Assembly (NCBI GenBank): GCA_028023455.1
Contig: JAQFVV010006836.1
Span: forward strand, 179,596-243,595
Length of the DNA stretch: 64,000 nt
Direction: 5' to 3'
Source of the DNA: Epiperipatus broadwayi
Lineage: Eukaryota > Onychophora > Udeonychophora > Euonychophora > Peripatidae
Numbering within the stretch: the first letter of the stretch is position 1; every line of letters begins with the position of its first letter. This document shows, piece after piece, positions 22,561 through 35,120 of the stretch. The position numbers were made by a program, and so were the translations under genes. A model generated the notes under the pieces. It ran no database searches, was not told where the DNA came from, and worked only from the letters and a program-made list of their open reading frames with translations.

Positions 22561-24019
22561 ATACATAGAATTAAGTTTATGAAGAAGGAAAAAGTTCCAG
22601 GTAATGATGGAATTATAATCAATATCTTAAAAGAAGCAGATAAAGAAATAGAAATTTTTTTGGAAAAGTTATACACCAAATATCTAAATGATAAAGATGT
22701 ACCAGATCATTGGAAGAATCCAGTATTAATATTAATATTCAAAAAAGGTGATAAAGAAGATATTAGAAATTACAGATCTATCAGTCTTTTATCAGTTCTA
22801 TACAAAATTTTTACCAAAATAATTACAACTCGTCCATAGCAAATTTGGGATTTTAACCAACCAAAACAATAAGCTGGATTTAAAAGTAGTTTTAATACAA
22901 TGAAACACATCCAAGTATTGAAAGAAGTTATAGAAAGGACCAATAAATATGAGTTGCCATTATGCTTTGAAATTGTAAAATATGAAGTCATTTGAGTCCA
23001 TAAGCATTTCTTCTGTGATTAAAGCATTAGATTATCAAGATATAGACCCAGAATATTGTCATATTCTGAAAAATATTTATAAAAATGCAACAGCAACAAT
23101 TAGATTACATAATGATACTAGAAAGATTAACATTGAGAATGGTGTATAACAGGGTGACTCCATATCTCCAAAAATTTTTACAGCAGTTTTACAAAGAATA
23201 TTTTGTGGATTAAGATGGGAAGCTAAGGAAGTAAAAGTAAATGGAAATTATTTAAGTCATTTAGATTTTGCAGATGATGTAGTTGTTTTTGCAAATAATG
23301 CTTTAGAGCTTCGAGAAATGTTGCAAGAGTTATTAGATGAAAGTAAGAAAATATGATTAAAAGTAAATGTTAAAAAGAATAAAGTAATGTTCAATGCATT
23401 TTGTCAGAAGATAAAAATAAGGAATGATAATGATGAGTTAGAAGAACAACTACAAATATCTTGGTCAAATTATTACTACAGATAGAAACATAATGGCTGA
23501 AATTAATCATAGAATTAAACTTGCTTAAAGTTCTTTTGGTTGAAATAATTTAATCTTAACAGAAACTTTGCTTATGTTTTTGAAAAGGAAGGCTTTTAGT
23601 AAATATGTTTGTCCAGTTCTTACTTATGGATCTGAGACTTGGACACTTAACAAAAGAGCAATACAGAGACTTCAGATGACTCAATGATGTACAGGGAGAT
23701 GCATATTAGAAACAACAAGAAGAGATTAAAAATGAAATACATGAGTGAGAGAACAAGTGTTATTGACATTACTGAAAGAATTAAGAATCTGAAATGGAGT
23801 TGGGTTGGATATATTATTAGAAGAGCTGATAATAGATGAACAGTTAAAATCTTAAATGGGATTCCAAGAGACTGTAAAAGACCTAGGAAAAGACCACATG
23901 TGAGATGGATGAATGAAATAAGAGCATGTGCTGGGGTGATATGGAAAAGAAAGGCTAGATATTGGAAAAGATGGAATGAACTTGGAGAGACCTTCATCCT
24001 GCAGTGGGTTGAAAATGTT

Positions 24020-24020
<1 letters not shown>
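22561..24020 (+). pseudogene. Decayed LINE reverse transcriptase, different lineage
   Basis: The first 86 codons are open and recognisable as RT: KVPGNDGIIINILKEADKEI, DHWKNPVLILIFKKGD and NYRSISLLSVLYKIF. Then come frame changes and stops. Recognisable pieces follow in other frames: DFNQPKQ-AGFKS, ATIRL-ND-RKINI-NG, a GDSISPKIFTA-like block near 23155, SHLDFADDVVVFA near 23260, YGSETWTLNKR near 23628, and the TLGETFIL-Q tail near 23975. This is a second non-LTR RT lineage (Lys-Ala-Pro-Gly-Asp-Asp-Gly type), 5' truncated and heavily mutated. It starts 145 bases after the end of the RTE element. Confidence 0.88.

Positions 24021-24021
<1 letters not shown>

Positions 24022-24100
<79 letters not shown>
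24022..24100. repeat. (TA)n microsatellite
   Basis: About 75 bases of uninterrupted TA follow directly on the LINE 3' end at 24020. It may have grown from the LINE tail or target site. Confidence 0.95.
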
Positions 24101-24103
<3 letters not shown>

Positions 24104-24950
24104 GCCCTTTTCTATAAGTCAGTAATAATTCATAACAGTTAATTACTAAAAAATTTTAAATTTAGAATATGTTCTTTTAATACATTAATTATATTAAGTC
24201 AATTATATCTTTAAAGTACAATTTGAAGCTAAAGAGAATATGTAGTATATAAAATTATTTAAAAATAGTTATATAAAGCTTAAAATATTGTTTCATATGG
24301 TGGTAAAAGCTGGCCATATTAAATAACACAGCTATAAATAATTAAAAGTATATTTAAAAATCCGATTTTAATAGTGTAAAATGTATGATTTAATAAATGC
24401 TATATTTAGATTTGTAATCATATTTAAATAGTAAAAATTAATATAGTATATTTTAAAATAAACTTTATGATGGTGAAAATTATATCTAGTTCTATATTTT
24501 CTAAATTATTCTTCCAAATTTTTTATAATTATTTTATATAATATAATAAGTGTATCAATTTTATTAGTCTAGGCAGAGAAATAGATTGAAAATCGTCTGT
24601 CAAAGTTATTAATCACGTGATTTTTTAATGTATACTATCACACACTGCTTGTTTGAATTAATAACAAAGTTTAAAATATTTTAAAAGTTATATTATAGAA
24701 TTGGATAGAATTATTGCCTATCATAAAAGTAAATAGTATTAAACACTAAGTTAACTATCATATGTAATGTTTAAGTAATGTAATAAAGACGAATACAGAT
24801 ATAATAAAAATTAAATATTTTATTTAATCAAAAATAGATAAATTGAATAGATAAATGGAATAAGTTATTAAATGTTATTTTAAAAGTTATTTTAAATGTT
24901 TAAATAGTTTTATAAAATAATAATTTATTTAAAAGTAATATTTTAAATAA
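24101..24950. other. AT-rich sequence, nothing recognised
   Basis: No repeat or ORF. A CACGTG word lies near 24614. Confidence 0.4.
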
Positions 24951-24956
24951 TATTTT

Positions 24957-25110
24957 AGGTTCATTACGTCATCATTTTTTATTTTCAAATATAATTTTAC
25001 TATAAATTGGAAATATGTAAATTTTTTCTCAAGCTAAAGTAAGAATTGGCCAATAAGAATAGGTATTCTTACAGACGATAAATATCGTTGTAACTAAGTT
25101 ATAGCGGGAG
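24957..25110 (+). promoter_or_regulatory. Candidate host promoter (CRE-like and CCAAT motifs)
   Basis: Within 100 bases there is a TTACGTCAT word (about 24964, CRE/ATF-like), a TATAAATTGG word (about 25001) and ATTGGCCAATAAG (about 25047, a palindromic CCAAT box). This sits at the start of the longest stretch without recognised repeats (about 24.1-29.0 kb). The motifs are short and chance in AT-rich DNA is possible; only transcript data would settle it. Confidence 0.25.
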
Positions 25111-25387
25111 ATTAATAATGTTTTGAAACCAAAGAAAGGTAAATTATAACTATCAAAAGATAGTATTTTTTTAAAATCTTTTATTTTAGTCAATTTTTTT
25201 AGTACTTTCTTATAACTTTATCTGCAAAAAACTAATTGATAATTTTAAAAAATATATTTTTTGCAAAAGAGAGTATAAACTAAAAAATATTTTAATAATT
25301 TCGTTCAACATGCTTTGTTAAAGTTTTTAAAAGTTCTTTATCACTCGTATTTTATCTAAAAGTTTAATCTAAACTACGCAATAAAAA

Positions 25388-25594
25388 ATGGATATACTAC
25401 AAAATAAAATGGATAGAAATTGTAATACTGTAAAAATATTTGAAATATTTATTGATACAGTTTTATTAATATTTCACCGAAGAACTGTTTTGGTACATAA
25501 AAAACCACAGCTCGGACATCATACGGAGTCTAATGAAAAAAATTGGAGATGCATTATTATTTATAAGCTTATTCAAGATTTATTTTTAAAATAG
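25388..25594 (+). CDS. Small unrecognised ORF downstream of the candidate promoter
   Basis: A 68-codon frame opens with ATG in a good eukaryotic context (A at -3, G at +4): MDILQNKMDRNCNTVKIFEI and so on, ending LIQDLFLK. The second half is basic with HRRTVLVHKK and LGHHTESNEKNW. I recognise no family. It is the first ATG-led frame of this size after the CCAAT and CRE-like motifs, and a second frame of 66 codons (25703-25903, non-ATG start) follows. It could be the coding part of a small gene, a first exon, or chance. No splice sites are proposed with confidence. Confidence 0.2.
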   Translation: MDILQNKMDRNCNTVKIFEIFIDTVLLIFHRRTVLVHKKPQLGHHTESNEKNWRCIIIYKLIQDLFLK

Positions 25595-25903
25595 TAATAA
25601 GATAATTATATATTGCATGAATTATTTTATATAATATGATATTCAAAGGAGTAAAATGTTATATCCTTTCTAAAGGTAACATTTTTTAAAAAATATTTTC
25701 GAGTGCAAAATTTAAGAAAGAACCTAGGAGATTATGTTATAGAAGCGTTTTTGATATTAAAATATCTGTTCTTAGAATTATTTCAAAATGTATTTGGAAA
25801 AGATAACATTGTTCAAAAAATACTTGAAGTTTTTTTTATTTTAAAAGAGATTTATAAAAAAAATACCAAACGAAAGTTTAAATGTATCAAGAAAGAAACA
25901 TAG

Positions 25904-28900
25904 ATAAAAAGTGAACACATAGATGAATAAAAAATGGATCCATGGAAATACAAATAGTACTTAAAAGTTCATCGAATATTTTAAAATTAAATAAGATGGA
26001 TTGATGCATCGGATATGCAGAGAATATTGGTAGAGAAGACTAAGAAGCTTCACGGGATTAATTAATATTATCGTCTTAAAAATTAAAACCAAGGATTATT
26101 TTCTAAATTTTATTATATGGATTAATAATTATTTTTGTTTTAAACTTTAACGTGCTTGGAGAACATTTTTAAAAACTCTAGAGAAAATAATAAACATTTT
26201 GGACTTATCAGGAACTATCGTCAAGAAAATATGTAACTATAGTTTTGATTCTTTTTATTTTGTTAACCTAATTTAAATCTAAAATTATATATAAGATTAG
26301 GAAAAACATAAAAACATTAATTTGTTAATATTAAAATTTTATAATATAACAATCTAATAATTTAGCTAAAAAATATTTTAATATAAAGTGTATGGGTGTG
26401 AATTTTTTTTATATCTGCAATGCTCAAGTGGATAAAGAAAAGCCTACTGAACACGATGACTAGATAAAGGTTATTGGTAATAATGATAACTATTGATAAT
26501 TTATAATGTATATTTTTTTTTGTTTTCTTTAGATCATCTATAAATTGGAAGAATGAAGTGTAAAAGTTTTTTTTTTTTTATTATAAATGTACCGCATTTC
26601 ATACAACATTTAAAAAAAAAAAAACATTATGAGATAGGATTGATTTGGAAATATGCATACGACAATTTTTATTTTTTATTTTTTATTAGTAATATAATCC
26701 AACATAACAAATAATTATGTGATTCTTTTAAAATTTTCATGTCATTGGATATTCAAATCTTGTCTAAGTAGATCGTATATGATTAAACATACAGAGCAAT
26801 GAAGTAAGCAACTTTTCTTATGGGATAGTAAGATTGTTTAACTATTAATGAATTTTATTTATTGTTTTGTAAATGCAGATAGTTATTTTATCGATGTAAG
26901 ATGTAGAAAAATCTTGAGAAATAATGTTGAGATAGTGGCTTGGAAGTACTATAGTTAGCAGGAAACCAAGATGATGTATATTTAAAATAGGATATGATAA
27001 GGAATGGGAATAATATTTAGTCTTTATGTGGTTATCAGCATAGTTAACAAAGCCCTATGACTGATACACATTTTATTTGGACAGTGTTTATATTACTTTA
27101 AATATTGATGTTCTAATAAAGCTGAAGAAATAGCTTTAACATCGTCCCTGTACTAGAGAATATTAGGCAGATAAATGTCCTACCTCTTCGCACTGTACCA
27201 TGATTTTGAGATATGTTAAGAGTAATACTCTAACTTTCTTCCTTAATCCTATGCATCTGTTTTCGCTATCTTTATTTCATGTAACTGCATCGTTTAGTAA
27301 GATATTTTAAAGGAAATGATAAATAATTTAGAACTTAGGTTATGCTATCGTTTTTTGGATAAGATTAGTTTATTTGCTTATAAGGAGCAGAATATTATAA
27401 CTTAAAATTGAAGATCCAAAGTATCCTAAGGAAAGAAAAGAATCATAGACTATGTTTTGAATTTTATTTCGGAAATGAAATATATATTTTTTTAAAATAA
27501 AGCATCTAAACAAAGATATTTTCTTTAAAGTGATAATAATTTTAAATGCTTTAGTATTATTTTTTTTTTAAGAGAAAAATAAGTATTGCATATTTTTTTT
27601 AAAATACAATAGTACAAAGTAAATTATGTAAACAATATGCATAATATATTTTTTTTGTTTATTGATTAACAGACATGTATTAATGATTAAACTTATATCA
27701 TACTAAAGTAAGGCTTAAAGAAGAATATATTATGATTAGTAAACATTGTGTGATAAATACTAAAATCTAGTACTGAATTTTGGATAATATTTTGTGTAAC
27801 ATCTTTGACTTTGCAAGATGAAATTTTTTTTTAACATTATGAGAAATCCATACTCATTATAAAATTTTGTTTTCTATAGAATGTTTTTCTAACTATGAAT
27901 TTTTTTTAAAAAAATAAGATAGATTAATAATATTAAGGATAAAATGCTGTTGCTAATAAAGTAGATAAATATACTTGTAATAAGTTAACCATGATGAGAA
28001 ACCAAATAATAACATTTTTTTTAAAATTTTGTCCTAAATCTAAATAAAGACATGATTGAAATATAAATTATTATTTTTTTTGTAACTCGTAAATCAAACT
28101 GTAAAGTAAAAAAAAAAAAAGGTTAAGGATATCCACTGTAAATAATGTAAATAAATTGTTTAGTTATTTATTGTTAGTAATAAACTTTGTTAAATTTTGT
28201 TATTTAAAAAATTTTGTGTCAGAGTTGTTTATTTCTCCACATCGCTGCATGAAAACATGATATATGCATAATAACTGAAACAAATATATAATTTTGCACA
28301 AAAGATAAATAAAGAATTATTTTAAGAATTTTAAATATTTTATTGGTATTCATTATAATTAAATAATTATAATCTTATATTATTTATTGGTCATAAATCA
28401 GTTATTACAATATTATGTTAAATTATATGCTATCAGTTGCCACACATATTTTGTTTGTCAGATTATTAAAATGCTACCACTTATTTATTATATCATTACA
28501 TGAAGAATATTATTATTGTTATTTATTATTATTAGTTTAAGTGTAGTAGATTATGACATAAAATCCCTTCTCATATTTTACTACCGTATTTTTATTAACT
28601 TAGAATAAACTTTATGAACCTGAGATTATTTTATTGAGCTAGATTATTATTAAATAGAAGATTAAGATTTAATTATTAGTTTAATCTTAGTGAGTAGAAG
28701 TTATTAAAGTCGTAAGAATACTATGAGTTTGTTATTTGAAATAGTAATAAAGGGGGGATAGTGTTCTTATGCCATTGAGGTAGTATCCTGTAGGATATTG
28801 GCTCAATGTAATCTATCTTGTCACCTGTATTTTCACTTCAAGTCTCATGAAAATATTGAATATTTATTTAATTTATTTTTATAAACTGAACCTTATTCGT

Positions 28901-29035
28901 ATTTTAAATTTGAGCTAGTGAAACATTTTAATTTTAATGCTGAATATTTTAGCTATTAATTATTAACTGAGATAGAACCTATTTTATTTTATACCATATA
29001 TTATCTGGAAGTGGAGATGCATAATTACAAGGTCA
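25904..29035. other. Repeat-poor AT-rich block, no supported gene
   Basis: About 3 kb without any of the repeats seen elsewhere. It contains many T and A runs and several AATAAA signals (for example near 28176). It could include exons or UTR of a host transcript starting near 25.1 kb, but I see no coding continuity. Confidence 0.35.

Positions 29036-29037
<2 letters not shown>

Positions 29038-29096
<59 letters not shown>
29038..29096. repeat. (TA)n microsatellite
   Basis: About 58 bases of TA, directly joined to the hairpin at 29093. Confidence 0.95.
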
Positions 29097-29099
<3 letters not shown>

Positions 29100-29195
29100 A
29101 CAGATGGCGTCCTACCAAAAACACCTATCAAGCGTACATTTCGTTTACATAAACGCTTGATAGGTGTTTTTGGTAGGACGCCATCTGTGGACATA
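29093..29195. repeat. Perfect 43-bp inverted repeat (hairpin)
   Basis: 29093-29135 and 29153-29195 are exact inverted copies (TATGTCCACAGATGGCG, then CCTACCAAAAACACC, then TATCAAGCGT) separated by 17 bases. The sequence is GC-richer than its surroundings and sits on the end of a (TA)n tract, with a second short TA run at about 29241. The 67-codon frame through it is an artefact of the palindrome. It could be a small foldback element or a palindrome formed by template switching. Confidence 0.9.
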
Positions 29196-29834
29196 AATAC
29201 AAGCGTTAGCAAGTTTTTTAACTTGCATTTTTGTTTATCATATATATATATATACCATATTTTGTGGGCATTACTGGAAACTTTTTTAATTTTTTAACAA
29301 CTAAAATTTGATATAAAAATATTTCAAATTTCATCTGTTTATTGGTATGGATTTAAGAAACTAAGAAAGTTACCTAAAATATTTTAGTATCATATTGGAT
29401 TGCCAGTGATTAATATCAAATTACCAAATTTTAACAAATTTTATTATATATAAATATGTTAAACCTTGATTTTAAAATTTTATTCTAACTTAAAGTGTTT
29501 AGAACCAAACAAACAAATAAACATAGATTGTAATTTAAATAAGAACATTTATTAATAAAAATATTATCTTTTAACTTGTTTCAAATTGCAATGGTACTTT
29601 GAAATCTATATAAGTTAAAAGTTGCTGAACATTATTTTTCCAGACTGATAGATAAAGGATTTGAGTTTTTTAACATTAATTATTAAAACAAAATGTTTAA
29701 ACGTTGCAGTCAAATATTGACAAAATAGCATGATCATAAGCATATAATAAATTCAAAAACCAAAAAGATGAAGTTCTAATTTTTTCTTTTAATCAATTCA
29801 AATTAAAAACTTCACCTTCAACCTCATTCTATAT

Positions 29835-30640
29835 TTTCTAAAAAACTATATCTTGTGTCTAGAAAAGTGAGAGTATTTATTTATAATTTATCTTTAAAAT
29901 TCACGTGCATTGGTTAATCACTAATATCACTATTACAGTATAAAAACATAGCGCTATATAAAATAATATCTCATTATATATGCTTAATTTCAACAAAAGA
30001 ATGACGTATCGTAAATTGTAAAGATTTCATAAACATCATTCGTTCAAGCATAATAAATATAATTGAAAGTGATTGCTTAACATCTTCACACTCTCATTTC
30101 CATACACTTAAGATTTGCCCATACATAAATGTTTGGGTTGAAAGGATGGGTGGATTTATTCCATCTTTTCTAAAAAATTATATCTTGGGTCTAGAAAAGT
30201 GAGAGTATTCATTTATAATTTATTTTTAAAGCACATGTGCATTGGCTTAATCGATAATATCACTATTATAGTATAAAAACATAGTGCTATATAAAATAAT
30301 ATCTCATTATATATGTTTAATTTCAACTAAAGAATGACATATCATAAATTGTAAAGATTTCATAAGCATCATTCGTTCAAGCATAATAAATGTAATTTAA
30401 AGTGATTGCTTAACATCTTCACACTCTCATTTCCATACGCTTAAGATTTGCCCATATATAAATGTTTGGGTTGAAAGGATGGGTGGATTCTTTCCATCTT
30501 TTCTAAAAAACTATATCTTGTGTCTGGAAAAGTGAGAGTATTCATTTATAATTTATCTTTAAAGTGCATGCTCATTGGCTTAATCACTAATATCACTATT
30601 ATAAAGCTGTTTAAAAACAGATCCAAAGTTTATTACCATA
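29835..30640 (+). repeat. Tandem repeat, ~333-bp period, 2.4 copies
   Basis: Units start at about 29835, 30166 and 30499 with TTCTAAAAAACTATATCTTG, GTCTAGAAAAGTGAGAGTAT and a TCACTAATATCACTATTA run. They end with CATTTCCATACACTTAAG and GGTTGAAAGGATGGGTGGAT. Units are close to each other (few substitutions), so the duplication is fairly young. A related but single segment follows the hairpin at 48.9 kb. Confidence 0.88.
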
Positions 30641-31311
30641 AAAATTGGAATTACGACAATCTTTCCATTCCAACATGTTGAAGCTGTATAATACAAATAA
30701 GCTTTGACAGATAATCAATTAGTTCCAAACAATGCCATAGATATGTACAAATAATTGAGTCAATTTAATAAATATATAAACTAGGTTTTGTTTCTGATCA
30801 TTTTCTTCTACTTTCCTACGAATACCTAAATATGCTACCAAAACAATCATCAGTGTAGTTCAAATTCTATTCCTACCATGTAAATACTTCATTATATATT
30901 TTACCCAGGTTTTTAATTTTTAATTCATCTCTCTCACATCATCTTTTTAAATAATACTTCATTTATATTTTCTGATTCATCAATTTTATCAATGCAATCA
31001 TTAATATTAACTATAATCAATATTTCACAATTTCTTTTTCTAAACTCTTTATATTTCTGTGTAAACATTCCCAAATACTCTCCACATCCTTCCATTTCAG
31101 AAAACATAGAATCCCCTGTTAGTAAATTTGTATTACTATAGACAAATTATAAAATTTAAACGTGTAATATCTAAACAATAAATAAAACAAAATGTATACA
31201 TAACATGCATACTAAATTAAATTTTTTAAATATATATATATATTTGTTATAATAAATTATAAATGTAAATTAATACATAAATGCACATAAGCAAATACAC
31301 ACACACATATA
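30641..31311. other. AT-rich sequence, nothing recognised
   Basis: No feature seen, apart from a short (TA)n just before the Merlin element. Confidence 0.35.
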
Positions 31312-31319
31312 TATATATT

Positions 31320-33126
31320 GGATAAAACTGACTTATAGCGGTCTTGACACTTCACTCTCTATTTTTAAAAAACTTAACTAAATTTTTTTTCCTACCAAAT
31401 GTATCAGTGTATCTAACAATAAATAAACTATGTCTAAATATAAATATTAATAAAAAAAAATTTAATAAAACTTACATTTTTATGCGTACTTTTCACTTGG
31501 AATGTATATCTAGCGGTCTTTACTATATATATATATAACTATAAATAAATAAAGTATATTAACTATAAATGTTTTTACATAAAGATAAATAAATAAAAAA
31601 AAAGAACTTACATTTCCTGCAGGCAGGATCCGTGATTCGAACTATGCTATTCTCACTATGTAATTGCAAAGTATATCTAACTATAAATGTATTTTTTACA
31701 TGAAGATTAATAAATAAAATGAAATAAAACTTACATTTTTATGCTCTATTTAGATATAGGTTGCGTGGCAAAAATATCACCAAAAAAGTCCCTGCTGTCA
31801 AAATTATGAACTACTTTTGTCATGTGTCATTTTTGCCATGTTTAAAATTCTGAACTACTTTTGGCACGTATAATTTTTGCCGTCTGTAATTTTTGCTTTA
31901 TAAAAAATGGAAGATAAAGTGTCTATCACATCTTTAGTTCCTCCAAATGAAATTGTGGATGTTGTGGATGTTCTGGCAGAAACATGGAATACTCATCATC
32001 TTCCAGAACAATTTGAAACTGTGGAATTGTCCATGAAGTGGCTGGCCAGGAGGCATTTGTTAAAGAATAGCATGCTATGTCTGTGTTGCAACATTCAGTG
32101 TTCGCTGGTAAAATATTCGGCCAGTATAGATGGTGTTAGGTGGCAATGTAAAATGTGTCACCAATGTACATCAATAAGAAGTGGCTCATTTTTTTCCAAA
32201 GCCATCTGTATTTGAACACCATTGTTCATATAGCATTTTGCTGGTCGTATAATTTTCCTATTCACATTATTGTTCGCGAGATGGAGGTTAGCAAACGAGT
32301 GGTCATAGACTGGTGTCATTTTTGTCAGGAAAAATGTGCTACATATTTTGACAAAAATACAGCACTTCTCGGCAGATTTGATGACAACGGCGAACCATGA
32401 ATAGTTGAGATTGATGAGTCCTACTTCTTCCATCGAAAATACAACAGAGGGGCATTCAGAGAAGGCCGTTGGGTGTTTGGTGGGATAGAAAGAGGCTAGA
32501 AAAAATGTTTCTTAACTGAAATCACAGACAGATGGGATGACACTCTGGAAGCACTCATCCAGCAACACGTTTTGCCTGGAACATATCATCAGTGATGGCT
32601 GGCATGCGTATAATAATATCAGTGGTCTTTCTAATGGTGTATATCTTCACTCTGTCATTGTCCATCAAGACAACTTTGTTGATCCAGACGATGAGCTTAT
32701 ACACACCAATAATGTAGAAAATATGTGGATGAGAGCAAAGCGTAAGCTAAAATACCAATTTGGTATGAGCAGATATTTGTTCTCATCCTACCTGCAGGAA
32801 TTTTCATTCAGAAATATGCATGAACATGACAGCATTTTCATGCATTTTCTCGCTTGTGTAGCTTCAAACTACGCATAAAAATGTAAGTTCATTTTTTATC
32901 TATTTATTCATTTTTATGTAAAACATTTACAGTTAATATAGTTTATTTATTTACAGTTATATATACAGCAATGACCGCTTGTAAGTTTTTATTATTATTA
33001 ACATTTATACTTAAATATAGTTAGATACACTGATTAAAGTTGGATACAGTTAGTAGGAATAAAAAGTAGTTAAGTTTTTTAAAAATAGAGGGCGAAGTGT
33101 AGAGACCGCTATAAGTCAGTTTTACC
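31320..33126 (+). mobile_element. Merlin DNA transposon, complete ends, dead transposase
   Basis: Inverted terminal repeats of 58-59 bases (31320-31378 and 33069-33126) start GGATAAAACTGACTTATAGC and GGTAAAACTGACTTATAGC and match over almost their whole length. The flanks TATATATT (31312-31319) and TATATACT (33127-33134) form an 8-bp target duplication with one mismatch, the size expected for Merlin. Between the TIR and the gene, non-coding DNA contains further TAGCGGTC-type words and repeated CTTACATTTTTATGC words (31470, 31730; inverted at about 32875). Length is 1807 bases, close to autonomous Merlin elements. Confidence 0.92.
31907..32878 (+). pseudogene. Merlin (IS1016/IS1595-like) transposase, frameshifted
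   Basis: The protein is a DDE transposase that cuts and pastes the Merlin element. The ATG is at 31907. An N-terminal zinc ribbon is visible as CLCC followed by CKMC (about 32080-32160). Frame changes from 2 to 1 near 32200 and back to 2 near 32583; in-frame stops occur at 32398 and 32500. The catalytic residues can be read despite this: Asp in EIDESYF (32413), Asp in ISDGWHAY (32594) and Glu in NVENMWMR (32717). The GGIERG block precedes the second stop. It ends with a TAA at about 32876. About 320 residues in all, normal for the family. Several lesions mean that it cannot make an active enzyme. Confidence 0.9.
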
Positions 33127-33134
33127 TATATACT

Positions 33135-33990
33135 GTTATATACAAATTCATATAAGTATATATTCATTTATATCAATGCTATGCATGGTTTAATGCAATG
33201 GTGTAATAATAGATTCAGAAGTTCATGAGATTCCAGCCGAGACTTGCTATTTCTGGTGCTCGAACTAATGAACTTCCGAGCAAATAAACCATTCGATTTA
33301 TTGTTTTATTTATAACAGTTATAATTGCACACCCATTAAACGCATAATAATATATTTATAAATCCATCCATACACATTCATGTAAAATTTATAAATAAAT
33401 CTATATAAATACATAAAGCTAAGACCGAACTCTGTGTATAAATAGTCATTTCCAGAGAGTGCTATAACAATGTAGCAAAAAATTAATTTAAATTAATGTC
33501 TAAAAATTTTATATAATCTTTACTTAAACTGCTTTTAATATATGATTTTTCTAAAATATTATGTACATAATTATAACGTGAAGAAATAGGACAATAAAAA
33601 GCATTTAAAGTTTTTATTTTTAAATCTATGCCGTAATTTATTATAATTAAGGCCAGTTCATTAAGATAATGTGTATTCAATCATTGATTCTCGTTATTTC
33701 AAAATTAATATAAACTTCGCAAAAATTGAATTTATTGAAAGGTTTCAAATTTTCAGTGAAGGAACAACTTTTTAAGTGTAAAATAATTGCCAAGTACATC
33801 ATGACTAATGCAGAGAAATAGAATAATATTTATTCAAAAATAAACAAATTGGCTTTTTATTAATACATAGAATATGGTCTGAGAGTTATGTTAAGCTGGA
33901 CTGACAGAATAAAATTTGAAAAGCATAATGGATCATTTATCTTGTGATGTGATGCATTGTGATTTCTCCTTATACAGAGTCAGGAATCTC
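33135..33990. other. AT-rich sequence, nothing firm
   Basis: A GC-richer patch at 33210-33300 has an inverted pair GAAGTTCAT and ATGAACTTC about 50 bases apart. I cannot assign it. Confidence 0.35.
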
Positions 33991-33997
33991 TCAGTAA

Positions 33998-35120
33998 CTA
34001 TGCCCAGAGAAACCTGTTATCCACTTTGAACCTCTTTCCATTCCCCATCCCAAGTTTTCCCATATTCTTTTCTACCCTGCTCCACCCCATTTCCACAACA
34101 TAATCTTTGTCAACTCCATGACCTTTAGATCTAAAACCCCTTATCTTTTCCCAAACCCAGCATAAAAGCCAATAAACCACTTTCTTTATAATCACTTTGT
34201 TCATATTTATTCTTCCACAACTTCATTATTGGTATTCTTTCTGCTTTCAGGCATTTACGTTCAATTAACAGATGCCTAATATTTTCTATATCTTCCTTAC
34301 ACAACAGCTTGCAGACTAAATCACCCACATTGCTCCATTTATGTGTATATTCCCTTGTTGCTAAAAATCACATTCGAGCCTTAAACAGTAAACTCCTTTC
34401 CTTGCTATTATCACAAATTAACTCACACCATTGAGTCTGTTTACTTCTATAAATATTTAAACTCTTTTTACTCTCTATACTAGCTCTCCATCTCTCCAAT
34501 TTGCTATTTTTTATTAATGCATCTATTCTTCTATCACATTCCTTAACACTAAAACACTCAATAGTTTTCCTAACACAATCATCCCACCTTTTGTATAAGT
34601 ATGATGACATAAATTCTTTATCTAAATTTTCTGCATAACACATTACCTTTCGTAACCATCTTGTTGCCTGCCCTTTATTCATAACCCAATTAAATACTAT
34701 TTTGGCTATTCTTTTATTATCCATAAACTGTAATCTACCAAACATTTTCATTTTGCTTTTTGCATCTTTCATATAAAAACTTGATCATCCCATTTCTTCT
34801 TGAATTGCCTTCTTTGCCATCCACACTACTGCATCTAATGCATGTCTTCCTACTTCTCTTTGTACTTTTTCTAAGTAATCTAATATCTCTTTACTAACAC
34901 ATAACACATCATTCCTATATGTTAACCTTGCTACTGCCACTACCTTTCATACAATCCTAGCTACATCATATTTATTATAGGAGAACACTGTTAATTTCTT
35001 TATCAACCCCTTTCTTTTCTTTGCTTTATTTATCAATTTTTTCTCCCATTCATCCAAGCAATTTCTCTCTTGATCATTCAAATAAAAACTTGCCCTCTGG
35101 CCTTTGAACAGAATAGTTTC
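33998..35120 (-). pseudogene. C-terminal part of a LINE protein, decayed
   Basis: On the minus strand, a chain of frames from about 35120 down to 33998 reads as one LINE C-terminal region. The pieces are a basic NKAKKRKGLIKKL stretch, VQREVGRHALDAVVWMAKKA, the 134-codon frame 34368-34772 (KSKMKMFGRLQFMDNKRIAK; WRASIESKKSLNIYRSKQT), then LLFKARM and a zinc-knuckle-like VCKLLCKEDIENIRHLLI (Cys-x3-Cys, then His; the last Cys is lost). This arrangement follows the RT domain in several non-LTR lineages. No RT core is left; the element is 5' truncated, with stops and frame changes. The clade is not resolved. Confidence 0.7.

Noticed and set aside
29094-29297. 67-codon frame with RTPSVD-like and inverted words
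   Set aside because: It runs through the perfect hairpin, so its length is a by-product of the palindrome.
29835-30640. CRISPR-like array
   Set aside because: Repeat unit is about 333 bp with no spacers; it is a plain tandem repeat. No CRISPR array was seen anywhere.
31907-32878. Bacterial insertion sequence or contamination (IS1595-like transposase)
   Set aside because: TIR type, 8-bp target duplication, AT-rich eukaryotic flanks and length fit the eukaryotic Merlin superfamily.
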